A DNA stretch of 64,000 nt, from positions 1,364,001-1,428,000 of the forward strand of contig NZ_CP060697.1 of NCBI RefSeq assembly GCF_014352855.1, written 5' to 3'. Source of the stretch: Sphingomonas sabuli. Lineage in GTDB: Bacteria > Pseudomonadota > Alphaproteobacteria > Sphingomonadales > Sphingomonadaceae. Positions 20,850 to 31,740 of the stretch are shown here, one piece after another. The notes under the pieces are model-generated. The model searched no databases and was not told the origin of the DNA. It was given only the letters and a program-made list of their open reading frames with translations. Position numbers and translations under genes: made by a program. Positions within the stretch are counted from its first letter, which is position 1, and the number at the start of each line of letters is the position of its first letter.

Positions 20850-21191
20850 ATGACCTACGTCGTCACCGACGCCTGCATCAAATGCAAATATATGGATTGC
20901 GTCGAAGTCTGCCCGGTGGACTGTTTCTATGAAGGCGAAGTGATGCTCGCCATCAATCCCAACGAATGTATCGACTGCGGCGTGTGCGAGCCGGAATGCC
21001 CGGCCGAAGCCATCCTGCCCGACACCGAAAGCGGCCAGGAAAAGTGGCTGGAGCTCAACGCGACGTTCAGCGCGCAATGGCCCAACGTCACCCGCAACAA
21101 CGGCCAGACCCCGGTCGACGCCGACGAGCACAAGGGCGAAGACGGCAAGTACGACAAATATTTCACGCCCGAACCCGGAAGCGGCGATTGA
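20850..21191 (+). CDS. fdxA: 7Fe ferredoxin FdxA
   Basis: A 113-residue seven-iron ferredoxin carrying one 3Fe-4S and one 4Fe-4S cluster. Cysteine patterns are [18 protein letters not shown] at residues 9-26 and [12 protein letters not shown] near residues 40-51, with the usual C-terminal extension after [14 protein letters not shown] site lies before ATG. It is the last member of the helicase - S4 - ferredoxin run; a lipoprotein gene follows. It is an electron carrier of the cytoplasm; the partner enzyme is not shown here. Confidence 0.95.
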   Translation: MTYVVTDACIKCKYMDCVEVCPVDCFYEGEVMLAINPNECIDCGVCEPECPAEAILPDTESGQEKWLELNATFSAQWPNVTRNNGQTPVDADEHKGEDGKYDKYFTPEPGSGD

Positions 21192-21217
21192 GCCTCGCGC
21201 AGCCCCGCACCGCACGC

Positions 21218-21655
21218 ATGCGCCTGCCCGCGATCAGGACCGTCCTGGCGATCGTCGCGCTCGCCGCACCGCTGACGGCCTGCAACCTGATCAATCGCGC
21301 GTCGCGGCCGGCCGTGGCCGCGCGATCGGTCGTGCCGGTCGACTTCATCGGCTGCAGCCTCGCCGACCCGGTGGCGTTCACGCCGGATCCGGCGATCCAC
21401 GACCGGTATCTGGGTCGCTATATGTGGGGCGCGTCGGTCCTCGACGTGGTTCGCGAAAACGACCGCCTGCTGCTTCGCGCGCCGGTCGGCACGGCGTCGA
21501 TCCGGCCGCTCTCCGCGCCAGGCGGCCCGGTCTTCGTCGACGCCTGCGGAGCCAGTTACACGTTCACGACCGCGCCCGATGGCCAGACCGCCATCCTGCA
21601 CCTGCAACGCGCCGAGGGCCGCGGCACCTGGCACCGCACGGCGTTCCGGCCCTAA
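21218..21655 (+). CDS. Small lipoprotein of unknown function
   Basis: A 145-residue predicted lipoprotein: the signal sequence MRLPAIRTVLAIVALAAPLTAC ends in an LTAC lipobox with Cys at residue 22. The mature protein holds two more cysteines (FIGCSLADP and VDACGASYTF) that may form a disulfide, and beta-rich sequence with no known domain. A TTG at 21188 overlapping the fdxA stop would add ten residues before the signal peptide; ATG 21218 gives a proper lipoprotein signal. It is convergent with cysN/C, ending 13 bases from it. Confidence 0.65.
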   Translation: MRLPAIRTVLAIVALAAPLTACNLINRASRPAVAARSVVPVDFIGCSLADPVAFTPDPAIHDRYLGRYMWGASVLDVVRENDRLLLRAPVGTASIRPLSAPGGPVFVDACGASYTFTTAPDGQTAILHLQRAEGRGTWHRTAFRP

Positions 21656-21668
21656 GGTCTAAGCGGCT

Positions 21669-23597
21669 TCAGTCCCGGCGATTGAGCAGCCGCTCGACGA
21701 TCAGGTCGGCGGCTTCCTCGGCACTCATCTGCGTCGTGTCGACGCGGATTTCGGCGTTCTCGGGCACTTCGTAAGGGCTATCGATCCCGGTGAAGTTCTT
21801 GAGGTCGCCGGCCCGCGCCTTGGCGTAAAGTCCCTTCACGTCGCGCCGTTCGGCCTCTTCCAGCGGGGTGTCGACGAACACCTCGATGAACTCGCCTTCG
21901 GGCAGCATCCCGCGCACCATCCGCCGCTCTTCGCGGAACGGCGAAATGAAGGCGGTCATGACGATCAGCCCGGCGTCGGCCATCAGCTTGGCGACCTCGC
22001 CGACGCGGCGGATGTTCTCGATCCGGTCGGCCTCGGTAAAGCCGAGGTCGCGGTTGAGCCCGTGGCGCAGATTGTCGCCGTCGAGCAGGAAGGTATGCCG
22101 CCCGCGCCCGGCCAGCTTCTTTTCGACCAGGTTGGCGATGGTCGACTTGCCCGAACCCGACAGGCCGGTGAACCACAGGACGGCGGGCCGCTGGCCCTTC
22201 ATCGCCGCATGGGTTTCGCGGCTGACGTCGAGGTGCTGGCGATGGATATTGCCCGCCCGGCGCAGCGCGAAGTGCAGCATGCCGGCGGCGACCGTCGCAT
22301 TGGTCACCTTGTCGATCAGGATGAACCCGCCGAGCACGCGGTTGGTGCTTGCCCCGCCCTCCGGCAGATAGGGGTCGAACACCAGCTCGCGGTCGGTGGA
22401 GATTTCCGCGACCCCGATCGCATTGAGCGCCAGGGTCTTGGCGGCCAGGTGGTCGAGCGTATTGACGTTGATCTCGTACTTCGGCTCGTGAACCATCGCG
22501 GTGACCGTCTGCGTGCCGAGCTTGAGCCAATAGCCGCGGCCGGGCAGCAACTCTTCCTCGTTCATCCACACGATGGTCGCTTCGAACTGGTCCGACGCCT
22601 CGGGCGGGTCGCCGGCCGCGGCGATGACGTCGCCGCGCGAACAATCGACCTCGTCCTCCAGGGTCAACGTCACCGACTCGCCGGCGAATGCTTGGTCGAG
22701 ATCGCCGGTGGCGGTGACCACGCGGGCGACCCGCGTTGTCCGGCCCGACGGCAGGATACGCACCTCGGTGCCCGGCCCGACGCTGCCCGCCGCGATCTGC
22801 CCGGCAAAGCCGCGGAACGACAGGTTGGGCCGGTTGACCCATTGCACCGGCATGCGCAGCGGCTTGGCGGCATTGGCGCTGGCGTCGATTTCGACCGTGT
22901 CGAGATAGCCGAGCAGCGTCGGCCCGTCGTACCACGGCGTATTCTCGCTGCGGGTGGTGACATTGTCGCCGTTGACCCCGGACAGCGGGATGGCGGTCCA
23001 GTCGCGGATGCCGATCTTGTCGGCGAAGGCGCCATATTCGGCGAGGATCGAATCGAACGCGTCCTGGTCGAAATCGACCAGGTCCATCTTGGTCACCGCG
23101 ACCAGCACGTGGCGGATGCCGACCAACTGGGCGAGGAAGCTGTGGCGACGCGTCTGGGTCAGCACGCCCTTGCGCGCATCGACCAGCAGCACCGCGACGT
23201 CCGCGGTCGACGCGCCGGTGATCATGTTGCGGGTATATTGTTCGTGGCCGGGCGTGTCGGCGACGATGAACTTGCGCTTCTCGCTGGAAAAGAAGCGATA
23301 GGCGACGTCGATCGTGATGCCCTGTTCGCGCTCCGCCGACAGGCCGTCGACCAGCAATGCGAAGTCCAGCTTGCCGCTTTGCGTGCCGACGTTCTTGCTG
23401 TCCGATTCCAGCGCTTCCAGCTGGTCGTCGAACACCTGCCGGCAATCGTACAGCAACCGGCCGATCAGGGTCGACTTGCCGTCGTCGACACTGCCGCAGG
23501 TAATGAAGCGCAGCATTTGCTTGGCCTCGTGCCGGGCCAGCCACTGGGACACGTCGCGGGCAATCAGCTCGCGGTCCTGGTCGAGCACTCGGACCAT
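21669..23597 (-). CDS. cysNC: Sulfate adenylyltransferase subunit 1 / APS kinase fusion (CysN/C)
   Basis: A 642-residue bifunctional protein. The N-terminal GTPase half has the P-loop [18 protein letters not shown] near residue 35, [12 protein letters not shown] near 116 and the TKMD guanine-specificity motif near 172, as in CysN. The C-terminal half from about residue 455 is an APS kinase: [35 protein letters not shown] and the [13 protein letters not shown] lid region. With CysD it converts sulfate and ATP to APS and then PAPS. This fused form (as in NodQ) is common in proteobacteria. It overlaps the cysD stop by one base, so they form an operon. Confidence 0.95.
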   Translation of the reverse strand: MVRVLDQDRELIARDVSQWLARHEAKQMLRFITCGSVDDGKSTLIGRLLYDCRQVFDDQLEALESDSKNVGTQSGKLDFALLVDGLSAEREQGITIDVAYRFFSSEKRKFIVADTPGHEQYTRNMITGASTADVAVLLVDARKGVLTQTRRHSFLAQLVGIRHVLVAVTKMDLVDFDQDAFDSILAEYGAFADKIGIRDWTAIPLSGVNGDNVTTRSENTPWYDGPTLLGYLDTVEIDASANAAKPLRMPVQWVNRPNLSFRGFAGQIAAGSVGPGTEVRILPSGRTTRVARVVTATGDLDQAFAGESVTLTLEDEVDCSRGDVIAAAGDPPEASDQFEATIVWMNEEELLPGRGYWLKLGTQTVTAMVHEPKYEINVNTLDHLAAKTLALNAIGVAEISTDRELVFDPYLPEGGASTNRVLGGFILIDKVTNATVAAGMLHFALRRAGNIHRQHLDVSRETHAAMKGQRPAVLWFTGLSGSGKSTIANLVEKKLAGRGRHTFLLDGDNLRHGLNRDLGFTEADRIENIRRVGEVAKLMADAGLIVMTAFISPFREERRMVRGMLPEGEFIEVFVDTPLEEAERRDVKGLYAKARAGDLKNFTGIDSPYEVPENAEIRVDTTQMSAEEAADLIVERLLNRRD

Positions 23598-24496
23598 TAG
23601 AAATAGCCCTCCTGCTTCTTCTTCTCCATCGACGCGCTGCCGCTGTCCTTGTCGATCGCCCGGCCCTGCCGTTCCGATGTCGTGGTCAGCAGCATTTCGG
23701 CGACCACCTCCTCGACCGTCGCCGCCTGGCTTTCGACCGCTCCGGACAACGGATAGCAGCCCAGCGTGCGGAACCGGATCATCCGCCCGGCCGGCGTTTC
23801 GCCGTTCAGCGGGAAGCGGTCGTCATCGACCATCAGTAACAAACCGTCGCGCTCGACCGTCGGCCGTTCGGCGGAAAAATACAGCGGTACGATCTCGATG
23901 TCCTCGCGCAGGATATATTGCCACACGTCCAGCTCGGTCCAGTTGGACAAGGGAAAGACGCGGACGCTTTCGCCCTTCTTCTTGCGGACGTTGTAATTGG
24001 CCCACAGCTCGGGCCGCTGGCGCTTCGGGTCCCAGCGGTGGTTGGACGTGCGGAAGCTGAAGATGCGCTCCTTGGCGCGGCTCTTCTCCTCGTCGCGGCG
24101 GGCACCGCCGAAGGCCGCGTCGAACCCATATTTGTCGAGCGCCTGCTTGAGCCCTTCGGTCTTCCACATGTCGGTGTGCAGCGGGCCGTGGTCGAATGGG
24201 TTGATGCCCTGCTCGCGCGCTTCCGGGTTGGTGTAGACCAGCAATTCGACCTGCGGGTCGGACGCGACCTTGTCGCGCAGCTCGTACATCGCCTTGAACT
24301 TCCACGTCGTGTCGACGTGCAGCAGCGGAAACGGCAGCGGCGCGGGATAAAAGGCCTTCTTGGCCAGGTGCAGCATCACCGCGCTGTCCTTGCCGATCGA
24401 ATAGAGCATCACCGGCTTGTCCGCCTCGGCGACGGTTTCGCGCAGGATGTGGATGCTTTCGGCTTCAAGCCGGTCGAGATGGGTCAGGGTGCGCAT
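23597..24496 (-). CDS. cysD: Sulfate adenylyltransferase subunit 2 (CysD)
   Basis: A 299-residue ATP-pyrophosphatase-fold subunit of ATP sulfurylase. The PP-loop is [20 protein letters not shown] near residue 25-44; [16 protein letters not shown] and the [22 protein letters not shown] block are hallmarks of CysD, and the C-terminus ends [13 protein letters not shown] as in homologues. I start at ATG 24496 ([14 protein letters not shown]); the upstream extension of the frame is arginine-rich shadow of the epimerase gene. It lies eight bases after the epimerase stop and directly before cysN/C, so the three are one transcription unit. Confidence 0.95.
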   Translation of the reverse strand: MRTLTHLDRLEAESIHILRETVAEADKPVMLYSIGKDSAVMLHLAKKAFYPAPLPFPLLHVDTTWKFKAMYELRDKVASDPQVELLVYTNPEAREQGINPFDHGPLHTDMWKTEGLKQALDKYGFDAAFGGARRDEEKSRAKERIFSFRTSNHRWDPKRQRPELWANYNVRKKKGESVRVFPLSNWTELDVWQYILREDIEIVPLYFSAERPTVERDGLLLMVDDDRFPLNGETPAGRMIRFRTLGCYPLSGAVESQAATVEEVVAEMLLTTTSERQGRAIDKDSGSASMEKKKQEGYF

Positions 24497-24504
24497 GTGA
24501 ACTC

Positions 24505-25518
24505 TTATTTCCGGTAATAGTCGCGGAACCAGTCGACGAAGGCGGCGACGCCGTCGCCGATGCCGGTTTGCGGCCGGTATCCCGTCAGGTCCTGCAACAA
24601 GCTTGCGTCGGCCCAGGTCGCGGGCACGTCGCCGGGTTGCATGCCCATGTAATTGCGGACCGATTCCTTGCCTAGGCACTTTTCGATCTCGACGATGAAG
24701 TCGAGCAGCTTGACCGGCTCGCTGTTGCCGATGTTGACGATCCGGAACGGGGCCACGGGACTGAGGGAATCGCTGGCCGCGACCTCGCCGCGCCCCTCGG
24801 CCGCCGGCGGGACCGCGTCGATCAGCAGGCGGATCGCGCGGACAAGATCGGCGACATAGGTGAAGTCGCGTTGCATCTCGCCATGGTTGTAAACGTCGAT
24901 CGGCCGGTCATCGAGGATCGCGTCGACGAACTTGAACAGCGCCAGGTCCGGCCGCCCCCACGGCCCATAGACGGTGAAGAACCGGAACATGGTGATGGGA
25001 ATGCCGAACAGGTGCGCATAGCTGTGCGCCATGCTTTCGGTCGCCTTCTTGGTCGCCGCATAGATGCTCAGCTGCGTGTCGGCCTTTTCGGTCTCGCTGA
25101 ACGGCATGTCGGTGTTGGCGCCATAGACCGACGACGTCGACGCCATCAGCAGGTGCTGGATGCCCAGCTCGCGTGCGATTTCCAGCACGTTGAGCGTGCC
25201 GACGATGTTGGAATCGATATAGGCCCGCGGCGCTTCCATGCTGTAGCGCACCCCCGCCTGGGCGGCGAGGTGGACGATCACGTCCGGCTGGAACTCCGCG
25301 ATTACCGAACGCAGCCGGTCGTGGTCCTCGAGCATCGCCTCGGTCGCGGTGAAGCCGGGTTTCTGCAGCAGCATCTGGTGCCGCCGCTGCTTCAGCCGGA
25401 CGTCGTAATAATCGGTCATCCCGTCATAGCCGTGCACGGTCAGCCCCTCGTCGAGCAGCAGGCTCGCGAGGTGGAAACCGATGAAACCGGCGGTGCCCGT
25501 GATGAGGACGCGCGTCAT
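24505..25518 (-). CDS. NAD-dependent nucleotide-sugar epimerase (UDP-glucuronate 4-epimerase-like)
   Basis: A 337-residue extended short-chain dehydrogenase. The NAD-binding motif is [13 protein letters not shown] at residues 6-18; [15 protein letters not shown], the [12 protein letters not shown] serine region, and the catalytic YAATKKATE (Y-x3-K near residue 147) are those of UDP-glucuronate epimerases, as is [20 protein letters not shown]. It would interconvert UDP-glucuronate and UDP-galacturonate. It is the first gene of an operon with cysD and cysN/C, a grouping that suggests the acidic sugar may end up in a sulfated glycan. That linkage is inference. Confidence 0.9.
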   Translation of the reverse strand: MTRVLITGTAGFIGFHLASLLLDEGLTVHGYDGMTDYYDVRLKQRRHQMLLQKPGFTATEAMLEDHDRLRSVIAEFQPDVIVHLAAQAGVRYSMEAPRAYIDSNIVGTLNVLEIARELGIQHLLMASTSSVYGANTDMPFSETEKADTQLSIYAATKKATESMAHSYAHLFGIPITMFRFFTVYGPWGRPDLALFKFVDAILDDRPIDVYNHGEMQRDFTYVADLVRAIRLLIDAVPPAAEGRGEVAASDSLSPVAPFRIVNIGNSEPVKLLDFIVEIEKCLGKESVRNYMGMQPGDVPATWADASLLQDLTGYRPQTGIGDGVAAFVDWFRDYYRK

Positions 25519-25679
25519 GGGCTGGGGCCGTGGTGGCGGCCACGCGCCGAGTCAACCCGCCCTGTCCCGTTCATCGTCGGGCAAGCGCCATGGATGCACA
25601 GGTCGCGCTCGACCGCACGGCTGCCGCGCGCTAGGGCGCGGCCAGCTGCCAGATCCAAGAGCCGACAAGGAGATCATTC

Positions 25680-26168
25680 GTGCTCACTCGCAACCTTTCG
25701 CTTATCGCTTTGCTTGCCGCCGCGGCCGTTCCCGCCGTTGCGCAGGCGCCTGCCGGCGAAGCGCCCAAGTCGATGACCAAGGCGCAGATGACCGCCAGCA
25801 TCGACGGCCGCTTCGGCATGATCGACACCAACAAGGACGGCTTCCTCAGCAAGGAGGAAATCGGTGCGGTCCAGCAGAAGGTGCTGCAGCAGGCGAGCAC
25901 CGCCCGCTCGGCGCAGATCGAAGCCGAGTTCAAGAAGCTCGACGGCGACAGCAACGGTTCGGTCACCCTGGCCGAATTCAAGAATGCCGTCGGCCAGGTG
26001 AAGGCCAGCGAAACCCCCGACCAGGTGGTCGCCGCGATCGACACCAACAAGGACGGCAAGATCGCCGCCGCCGAATATCGCACCGGCCCGCTGGCCCAGT
26101 TCGACAAGCTGGACGTCAACAAGGACGGCACGCTGACTCAGCAGGAAGCGGCCGCCGGCGAACGCTAG
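25680..26168 (+). CDS. Secreted EF-hand protein
   Basis: A 162-residue exported protein with a signal peptide (cleaved after VPAVAQA, about residue 22) and four EF-hand-like loops: DTNKDGFLSKEE, DGDSNGSVTLAE, DTNKDGKIAAAE and DVNKDGTLTQQE. The start is GTG at 25680 with an ideal AAGGAG seven bases upstream. It is a second, distinct relative of the EF-hand gene at 3937, without the methionine-histidine-rich linkers. A terminator follows closely, so it is monocistronic. Likely periplasmic calcium binding; physiological role unknown. Confidence 0.85.
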   Translation: MLTRNLSLIALLAAAAVPAVAQAPAGEAPKSMTKAQMTASIDGRFGMIDTNKDGFLSKEEIGAVQQKVLQQASTARSAQIEAEFKKLDGDSNGSVTLAEFKNAVGQVKASETPDQVVAAIDTNKDGKIAAAEYRTGPLAQFDKLDVNKDGTLTQQEAAAGER

Positions 26169-26196
26169 GGCGCTTCGAAGCCAAGGCTTTTAAAGA

Positions 26197-26230
26197 AGCC
26201 CGGTGGGTAGCAACCCGCCGGGCTTTTCTT
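26197..26230 (+). terminator. Intrinsic terminator after the second EF-hand gene
   Basis: A 12-bp stem with one G-T wobble (26197-26208 pairs with 26213-26224), loop AGCA, followed by TTTTCTTT. It separates the EF-hand gene from the thiC riboswitch. Confidence 0.85.
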
Positions 26231-26240
26231 TACGGCTTTG

Positions 26241-28337
<2,097 letters not shown>

Positions 28338-28424
28338 ACGTCAACAAGTCGCCCAGTAGCGACAAGCAACTTCATATGCGATAAGCTCCGTTGCCGGATC
28401 GTTTTGTTCAGGTTATGTTCTCAT

Positions 28425-29441
28425 ATGGCCACGCTCAACGAAACAGCCGATAACCTAGCTGCGATTATTCGCGATTACCGATCCGGCGAAGTTCCGGAGC
28501 CGGACCGTAACCACGTGCTGAAGTGGGTTTCGCAATTTGCGGAGGCGGCCCAATTGCCGATCCTCACTGAGCTGTGCCACGTTTTTGGTCAAACTTATCT
28601 GTCCAAGGATAAGGCAAAGCAATTTCTGAGCGGCGTTTTCCAGACGGCAGATTTGGCTGGCCAAGATCAATGCGCGTTTTGGGCAAATGCGAATATTATG
28701 GACATCCAACTCGGCGGGAATAGCCAGTCCGAGGTCCGTGACCTGTTCGGCACGGTTCTCGAAGAGAAATGTGGCTTTGGCTTGGATGGAACGGGCAAAG
28801 CTGGAGACGTATTCATCTATCTCGATGACGGCATTTTTACCGGCAATCGCGTACGCCGCGATCTTGAGAATTGGTTGGCTAGTGCACCAGCGAAAGCTCA
28901 GGTTCACGTGGTAGCTTTCGCAGTGCACCGAGGGACCTATTTTGCTCAGAACGAACTAGGCAAGGCGATTAGGGAATCGGGAAAAGACATAGCTGTAAAG
29001 TGGTGGCACATGATCCATCTTGAGGATCGAAAGACCTACACTGACAAATCCGACGTGCTTAGGCCGGTTTCCATTCCTGCTGATCCGAGAGTGCAGGCGT
29101 ACGTCGCTTCGATGAAGTACGCGCCACATCTTCGTGCCGCAGGACAAGTCGGCGGCCTTGGTATTTTCTCTTCGGATACCGGTCGGCAGCTTTTGGAAAC
29201 TGAATTTCTGAAGGCAGGAGCAAAAATTCGAGAGGACTCGCCATTACTTGGCGAGAGCCAGCGACCGTTGGGGCATATGACTCTCGACACGCTCGGTTTT
29301 GGATCGACAATTGTCACTTTTCGGAACTGCCCGAATAATGCGCCATTGGCTCTTTGGGCCGGTGATCCTTGGTACCCACTTTTCCCGCGCAAGACGAATT
29401 CGACGACTTCGTTTGAGAAAAGTTTTGGGTCGTGGGACTAA
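28425..29441 (+). CDS. Phosphoribosyltransferase-like protein (PRTase-CE type), conflict-system candidate
   Basis: A 338-residue protein. Residues 1-115 are helical; at 128-140 there is a canonical type I PRTase PRPP-binding motif, DVFIYLDDGIFTG (hydrophobics, Asp-Asp, Thr-Gly). The C-terminal segment NCPNNAPLALWAGDPWYPLFPR (about 301-322, shown split here: NCPNNAPLALW then AGDPWYPLFPR) is conserved in a PRTase-like family I recall from prokaryotic conflict systems. It is not a purine or pyrimidine salvage enzyme by any other motif. Composition is visibly lower in GC than flanking genes, suggesting transfer. The stop overlaps the NADAR gene start by ten bases. A TTGCCG/TATGTT promoter-like pair with a 17-base spacer (28391-28419) ends at the ATG, hinting at a leaderless message. 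The catalysed reaction is unknown. Confidence 0.7.
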   Translation: MATLNETADNLAAIIRDYRSGEVPEPDRNHVLKWVSQFAEAAQLPILTELCHVFGQTYLSKDKAKQFLSGVFQTADLAGQDQCAFWANANIMDIQLGGNSQSEVRDLFGTVLEEKCGFGLDGTGKAGDVFIYLDDGIFTGNRVRRDLENWLASAPAKAQVHVVAFAVHRGTYFAQNELGKAIRESGKDIAVKWWHMIHLEDRKTYTDKSDVLRPVSIPADPRVQAYVASMKYAPHLRAAGQVGGLGIFSSDTGRQLLETEFLKAGAKIREDSPLLGESQRPLGHMTLDTLGFGSTIVTFRNCPNNAPLALWAGDPWYPLFPRKTNSTTSFEKSFGSWD

Positions 29442-30055
29442 ATTTCGATCATCTTGAGAATCAAGTACGGACGTACGCGCCCTCAGATTCTGCTGTTTTC
29501 TGGAAAACGCGGGAGAAATTTGGTGGGTTGTCTAACATGGCTGCCGGATTTCCACTTCTGGTAAACGGTGTGAAAATTCGTACGTCTGAAGCCCTCTATC
29601 AGGCGATGCGATTTCCGACCCGACCGGATGTCCAAGAGCTGATTTTGGGTGAGATAAGCCCGATGACAGCAAAGATGCGCAGCAAGCCTTTTCGAGAGTT
29701 TACGCGAGACGATTGGTCCTCCGTGCGCGTACCCATCATGAGATGGTGCTTACGCCTCAAGCTCTATCAGAACTGGGAGAAATTTGGCCACGCTTTGAGG
29801 GAGACAGGAAGCCTCCCAATCGTCGAAAAGAAAACGAAGCACGCGGACTTCTGGGGAGCGAAATACGTAGAACCTGATGAGCTCATCGGACCCAATATCT
29901 TGGGCCGATTGCTGATGGAATTACGAGATGATCTGGAGCAAATGCCCAGCCCACCTGAGCATCTAGCGCCATTAAATTTAAAGCAGTTCTTGCTTCTCGG
30001 GCGCGAGATTGAGGCGGTTCGCATCGTACAATCTCCCGTCTCCATATTATTTTGA
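29432..30055 (+). CDS. NADAR family protein (YbiA/DUF1768-like)
   Basis: A 207-residue protein with a full NADAR domain: EKFGGLSNM at 28-36, TSEALYQAMRF at 51-61, DDWSSVRVPIMRWCLRLKLYQN near 93-114, ADFWG at 138-142 and GPNILGRLLMELR at 153-165. NADAR proteins act on ADP-ribose or riboflavin-type N-glycosides; several remove ADP-ribose from guanine bases and serve as antitoxins. The start is GTG 29432, overlapping the upstream PRTase gene by ten bases, so the two are translationally coupled. About 40 residues after the domain form a variable tail. GC is low as in its partner. It may protect the cell from, or complete, the reaction of the PRTase-like protein; this is inference. Confidence 0.88.
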   Translation: MGLNFDHLENQVRTYAPSDSAVFWKTREKFGGLSNMAAGFPLLVNGVKIRTSEALYQAMRFPTRPDVQELILGEISPMTAKMRSKPFREFTRDDWSSVRVPIMRWCLRLKLYQNWEKFGHALRETGSLPIVEKKTKHADFWGAKYVEPDELIGPNILGRLLMELRDDLEQMPSPPEHLAPLNLKQFLLLGREIEAVRIVQSPVSILF

Positions 30056-30217
30056 AACGAAACAGTTGCGCCGCGAGAGTAAATCCCGCGTCGTCGGTCC
30101 TGTCGGCTTCGCTCCGCTTAGGCGGCTCAAGCCGCAGGCCGTCCGGGTTGCGCTATCTCTTCGACGCAAGTCGGGTTTGCCTTGCAAACTCCGCATTGCA
30201 CTCGGTAGCGCTGCCCG

Positions 30218-30778
30218 ATGACCATCACCGACCTGCTCATCCCCACCTGCCGCAACATGCTCGCCACCCTTCGCGGGCTGCTCGACACGGCGGCGGCGCA
30301 GCTGGGCGGCGAGGCGGCCGACGCGCTGATGGCTGCGCGGCTGGCGCCGGACATGTATCCGCTGGCGACGCAGGTGCGCTTTGCCTGCGTCCAGGCGCAG
30401 GAGGGGCCGCTGCGGCTGATGGGCCGCTCGCTCGATCCGATCCAGCCGTTGCTGGACGAGGGGCGGTGTGCCGGGGAACGGCCCGGCACGCTGGCCGACG
30501 CCCGCGTCCGCATCGATGAGGCTTTGGCCTTTCTCGACACCCTGCCGGCGGACGCGCTCGACGGCGAACCGGGCGATGCGCCGATGGCGGTGACCCTGCC
30601 GATGGGCCTGACCTTCGACCTCACCCGCTTGGCGTTCGCGCGCGACTGGGCGATCGGGCAATTCTATTTCCACGTCCTGGCCGCCTATGCGATCCTCCGC
30701 GCGAACGGCGTGGCGATCGGCAAGAAAGATTACGTGCGGCACATGTTCGCCTACGTCCGGCAACCCGCCGCCGGCTGA
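30218..30778 (+). CDS. DUF1993 family protein
   Basis: A 186-residue cytoplasmic helical protein of the DUF1993 family (DinB-like four-helix fold). Recognisable blocks are ARLAPDMYPLATQVRFACVQA near residue 40-60, LADARVRIDEALAFLDTLP near 92, and FYFHVLAAYAILRANGVAIGKKDYV near 148-172. Function is unknown. The last 108 bases of this gene recur nearly unchanged at 31040-31147 and in decayed form at 31581-31654, so it is the parent copy of a local repeat. GC returns here to the genomic level after the PRTase-NADAR cassette. Confidence 0.85.
   Translation: MTITDLLIPTCRNMLATLRGLLDTAAAQLGGEAADALMAARLAPDMYPLATQVRFACVQAQEGPLRLMGRSLDPIQPLLDEGRCAGERPGTLADARVRIDEALAFLDTLPADALDGEPGDAPMAVTLPMGLTFDLTRLAFARDWAIGQFYFHVLAAYAILRANGVAIGKKDYVRHMFAYVRQPAAG
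30671..30778 (+). repeat. DUF1993 3'-end repeat, copy 1 (within the intact gene)
   Basis: The final 108 bases of the DUF1993 gene (HVLAAYAILRANGVAIGKKD to the TGA). It matches 31040-31147 with about six substitutions and 31581-31654 with more. Confidence 0.85.
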
Positions 30779-30789
30779 GCCGGTCGGCC

Positions 30790-31017
30790 CTATTTACGCA
30801 TGATCTCGGGGCAGTTTCGGCCAATCCACTGTTTGCCGTCTTTGTCGCTCGTCGCGGGATTCTCGATGACCTTCCGGTCGGGAAGGGCCTCGTCGCCGCG
30901 CGCGATGGCAATGCGATTGGCCGCGCGCACCTTTCGCGCCGACCGCGCTTTCCAAGCAGCGTCGCTGGCGGCGGTGGTCATCCCGCAGATTGGCGTATGG
31001 CGACGGCTCCGGCTCAC
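30790..31017 (-). CDS. Small basic conserved hypothetical protein
   Basis: A 75-residue basic protein starting at GTG 31017: it opens SRSRRHTPICGMTTAASDAAWK and ends KDGKQWIGRNCPEIMRK. This opening (R-S-R-R-x-T-P-I-x-G-x-T-T-A) and KDGKQ ending resemble a family of short hypothetical proteins of alphaproteobacteria that I recall without a known role. It lies between the two best copies of the DUF1993 3'-end repeat, on the opposite strand, so it is the passenger of that duplication. Confidence 0.55.
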   Translation of the reverse strand: MSRSRRHTPICGMTTAASDAAWKARSARKVRAANRIAIARGDEALPDRKVIENPATSDKDGKQWIGRNCPEIMRK

Positions 31018-31039
31018 GATGTTTTGCTCATAACATATT

Positions 31040-31147
31040 CACGTCCTGGCCGCCCATGCGATCCTGCGCGCGAACGGCGTGGCGATCGGCAAGAAGGATT
31101 ACGTGCCGCACATGTTCGCCCATGTCCGGCAACCCGCCGCCGGCTGA
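31040..31147 (+). repeat. DUF1993 3'-end repeat, copy 2 (orphan fragment)
   Basis: An orphan 108-base copy of the DUF1993 gene end, ending in the same TGA. It translates as HVLAAHAILRANGVAIGKKD and onwards with three amino-acid changes (Y to H, R to P, Y to H) relative to the parent. There is no start codon or 5' part, so it is a gene fragment. Confidence 0.85.
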
Positions 31148-31164
31148 CGCCCGCCACCTTTTCG

Positions 31165-31319
31165 CTGTCCTACAGCCCCCGGCCTGTGATTAGCTCTGGG
31201 TCATGCCTCGGCCCCCAATCCCCTGCACCGCCGCCGCGCCGCGCGGGCGTCACGCGCCTTCGCGCGCGGGCGCTCGCGTACACGCGCGCGTATCGAGTGC
31301 GACTTTTGCGACTTTTGGG
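31165..31319 (+). repeat. 155-bp intergenic repeat, copy A
   Basis: Begins with a 33-base block (CTGTCCTACAGCCCCCGGCC then TGTGATTAGCTCT) and ends with GAGTGCGACTTTTGCGACTT and TTGGG; both blocks are identical in copy B at 32304-32455. The middle is a diverged GC-rich stretch with alternating CG/CA steps. No coding content. Confidence 0.85.
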
Positions 31320-31344
31320 TGTGGCCGGACGGCGCGGACGGCGC

Positions 31345-31473
31345 CTAACTCTTCATATTGTCGAGCCCGCGCACCACGCCTTCCTTTTGCGACGGGTTGG
31401 ACGCGTTCTGCTTCTTGGGCCCTTCCTTTTTGGGCTTGCGGATTTCCTTGTTCGATTTCTGGCCCTTGGACAT
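31345..31473 (-). CDS. Small lysine-rich conserved protein
   Basis: A 42-residue, highly basic, hydrophilic protein: it begins MSKGQKSNKEIRKPKKEGPK and ends VVRGLDNMKS. Short MSKGQKSNKE-type proteins occur widely in alphaproteobacteria and have no assigned function. ATG 31473 is chosen; an in-frame ATG further upstream would add a proline-rich leader and lacks an SD. It sits between repeat copy A and the third DUF1993 fragment. Confidence 0.6.
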   Translation of the reverse strand: MSKGQKSNKEIRKPKKEGPKKQNASNPSQKEGVVRGLDNMKS

Positions 31474-31580
31474 GTCGGTTCCGATCGGGGGCATGATGCC
31501 CGGCGGCGGGCGTAGCATGGCTAACCCCCTAGCCCGGCACGAATTCGCGCCCGCCGGGACCCCCCGACCATGACCCCCGA

Positions 31581-31654
31581 AAGGCGGCGCGATCGGCCAG
31601 AAGGACGGCGTGCCGCACATGGTCGCCTGCGTCCGGCCACCCGCCGTCGGCTGA
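31581..31654 (+). repeat. DUF1993 3'-end repeat, copy 3 (degenerate)
   Basis: A 74-base decayed copy of the DUF1993 gene end: GATCGGCCAGAAGGACGGCG, GTGCCGCACATG, GTCCGGCCACCCGCCGTCGG, then TGA and the same GCCGGTC that follows the parent stop. Several substitutions and a shorter 5' extent indicate it is the oldest copy. Confidence 0.65.
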
Positions 31655-31740
31655 GCCGGTCCGCCATCGTCCGCCGCCGCGCGAAGGGACGCGACTTTTC
31701 CCCTGTTCGGCGACCCCCGTTTCGTGATTTATCGCGGGCA

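Noticed and set aside
31165..31515. Plus-strand frames through repeat copy A (about 170 codons)
   Set aside because: They read through a repeat and through the opposite strand of the 42-residue gene, with no SD and low-complexity product.
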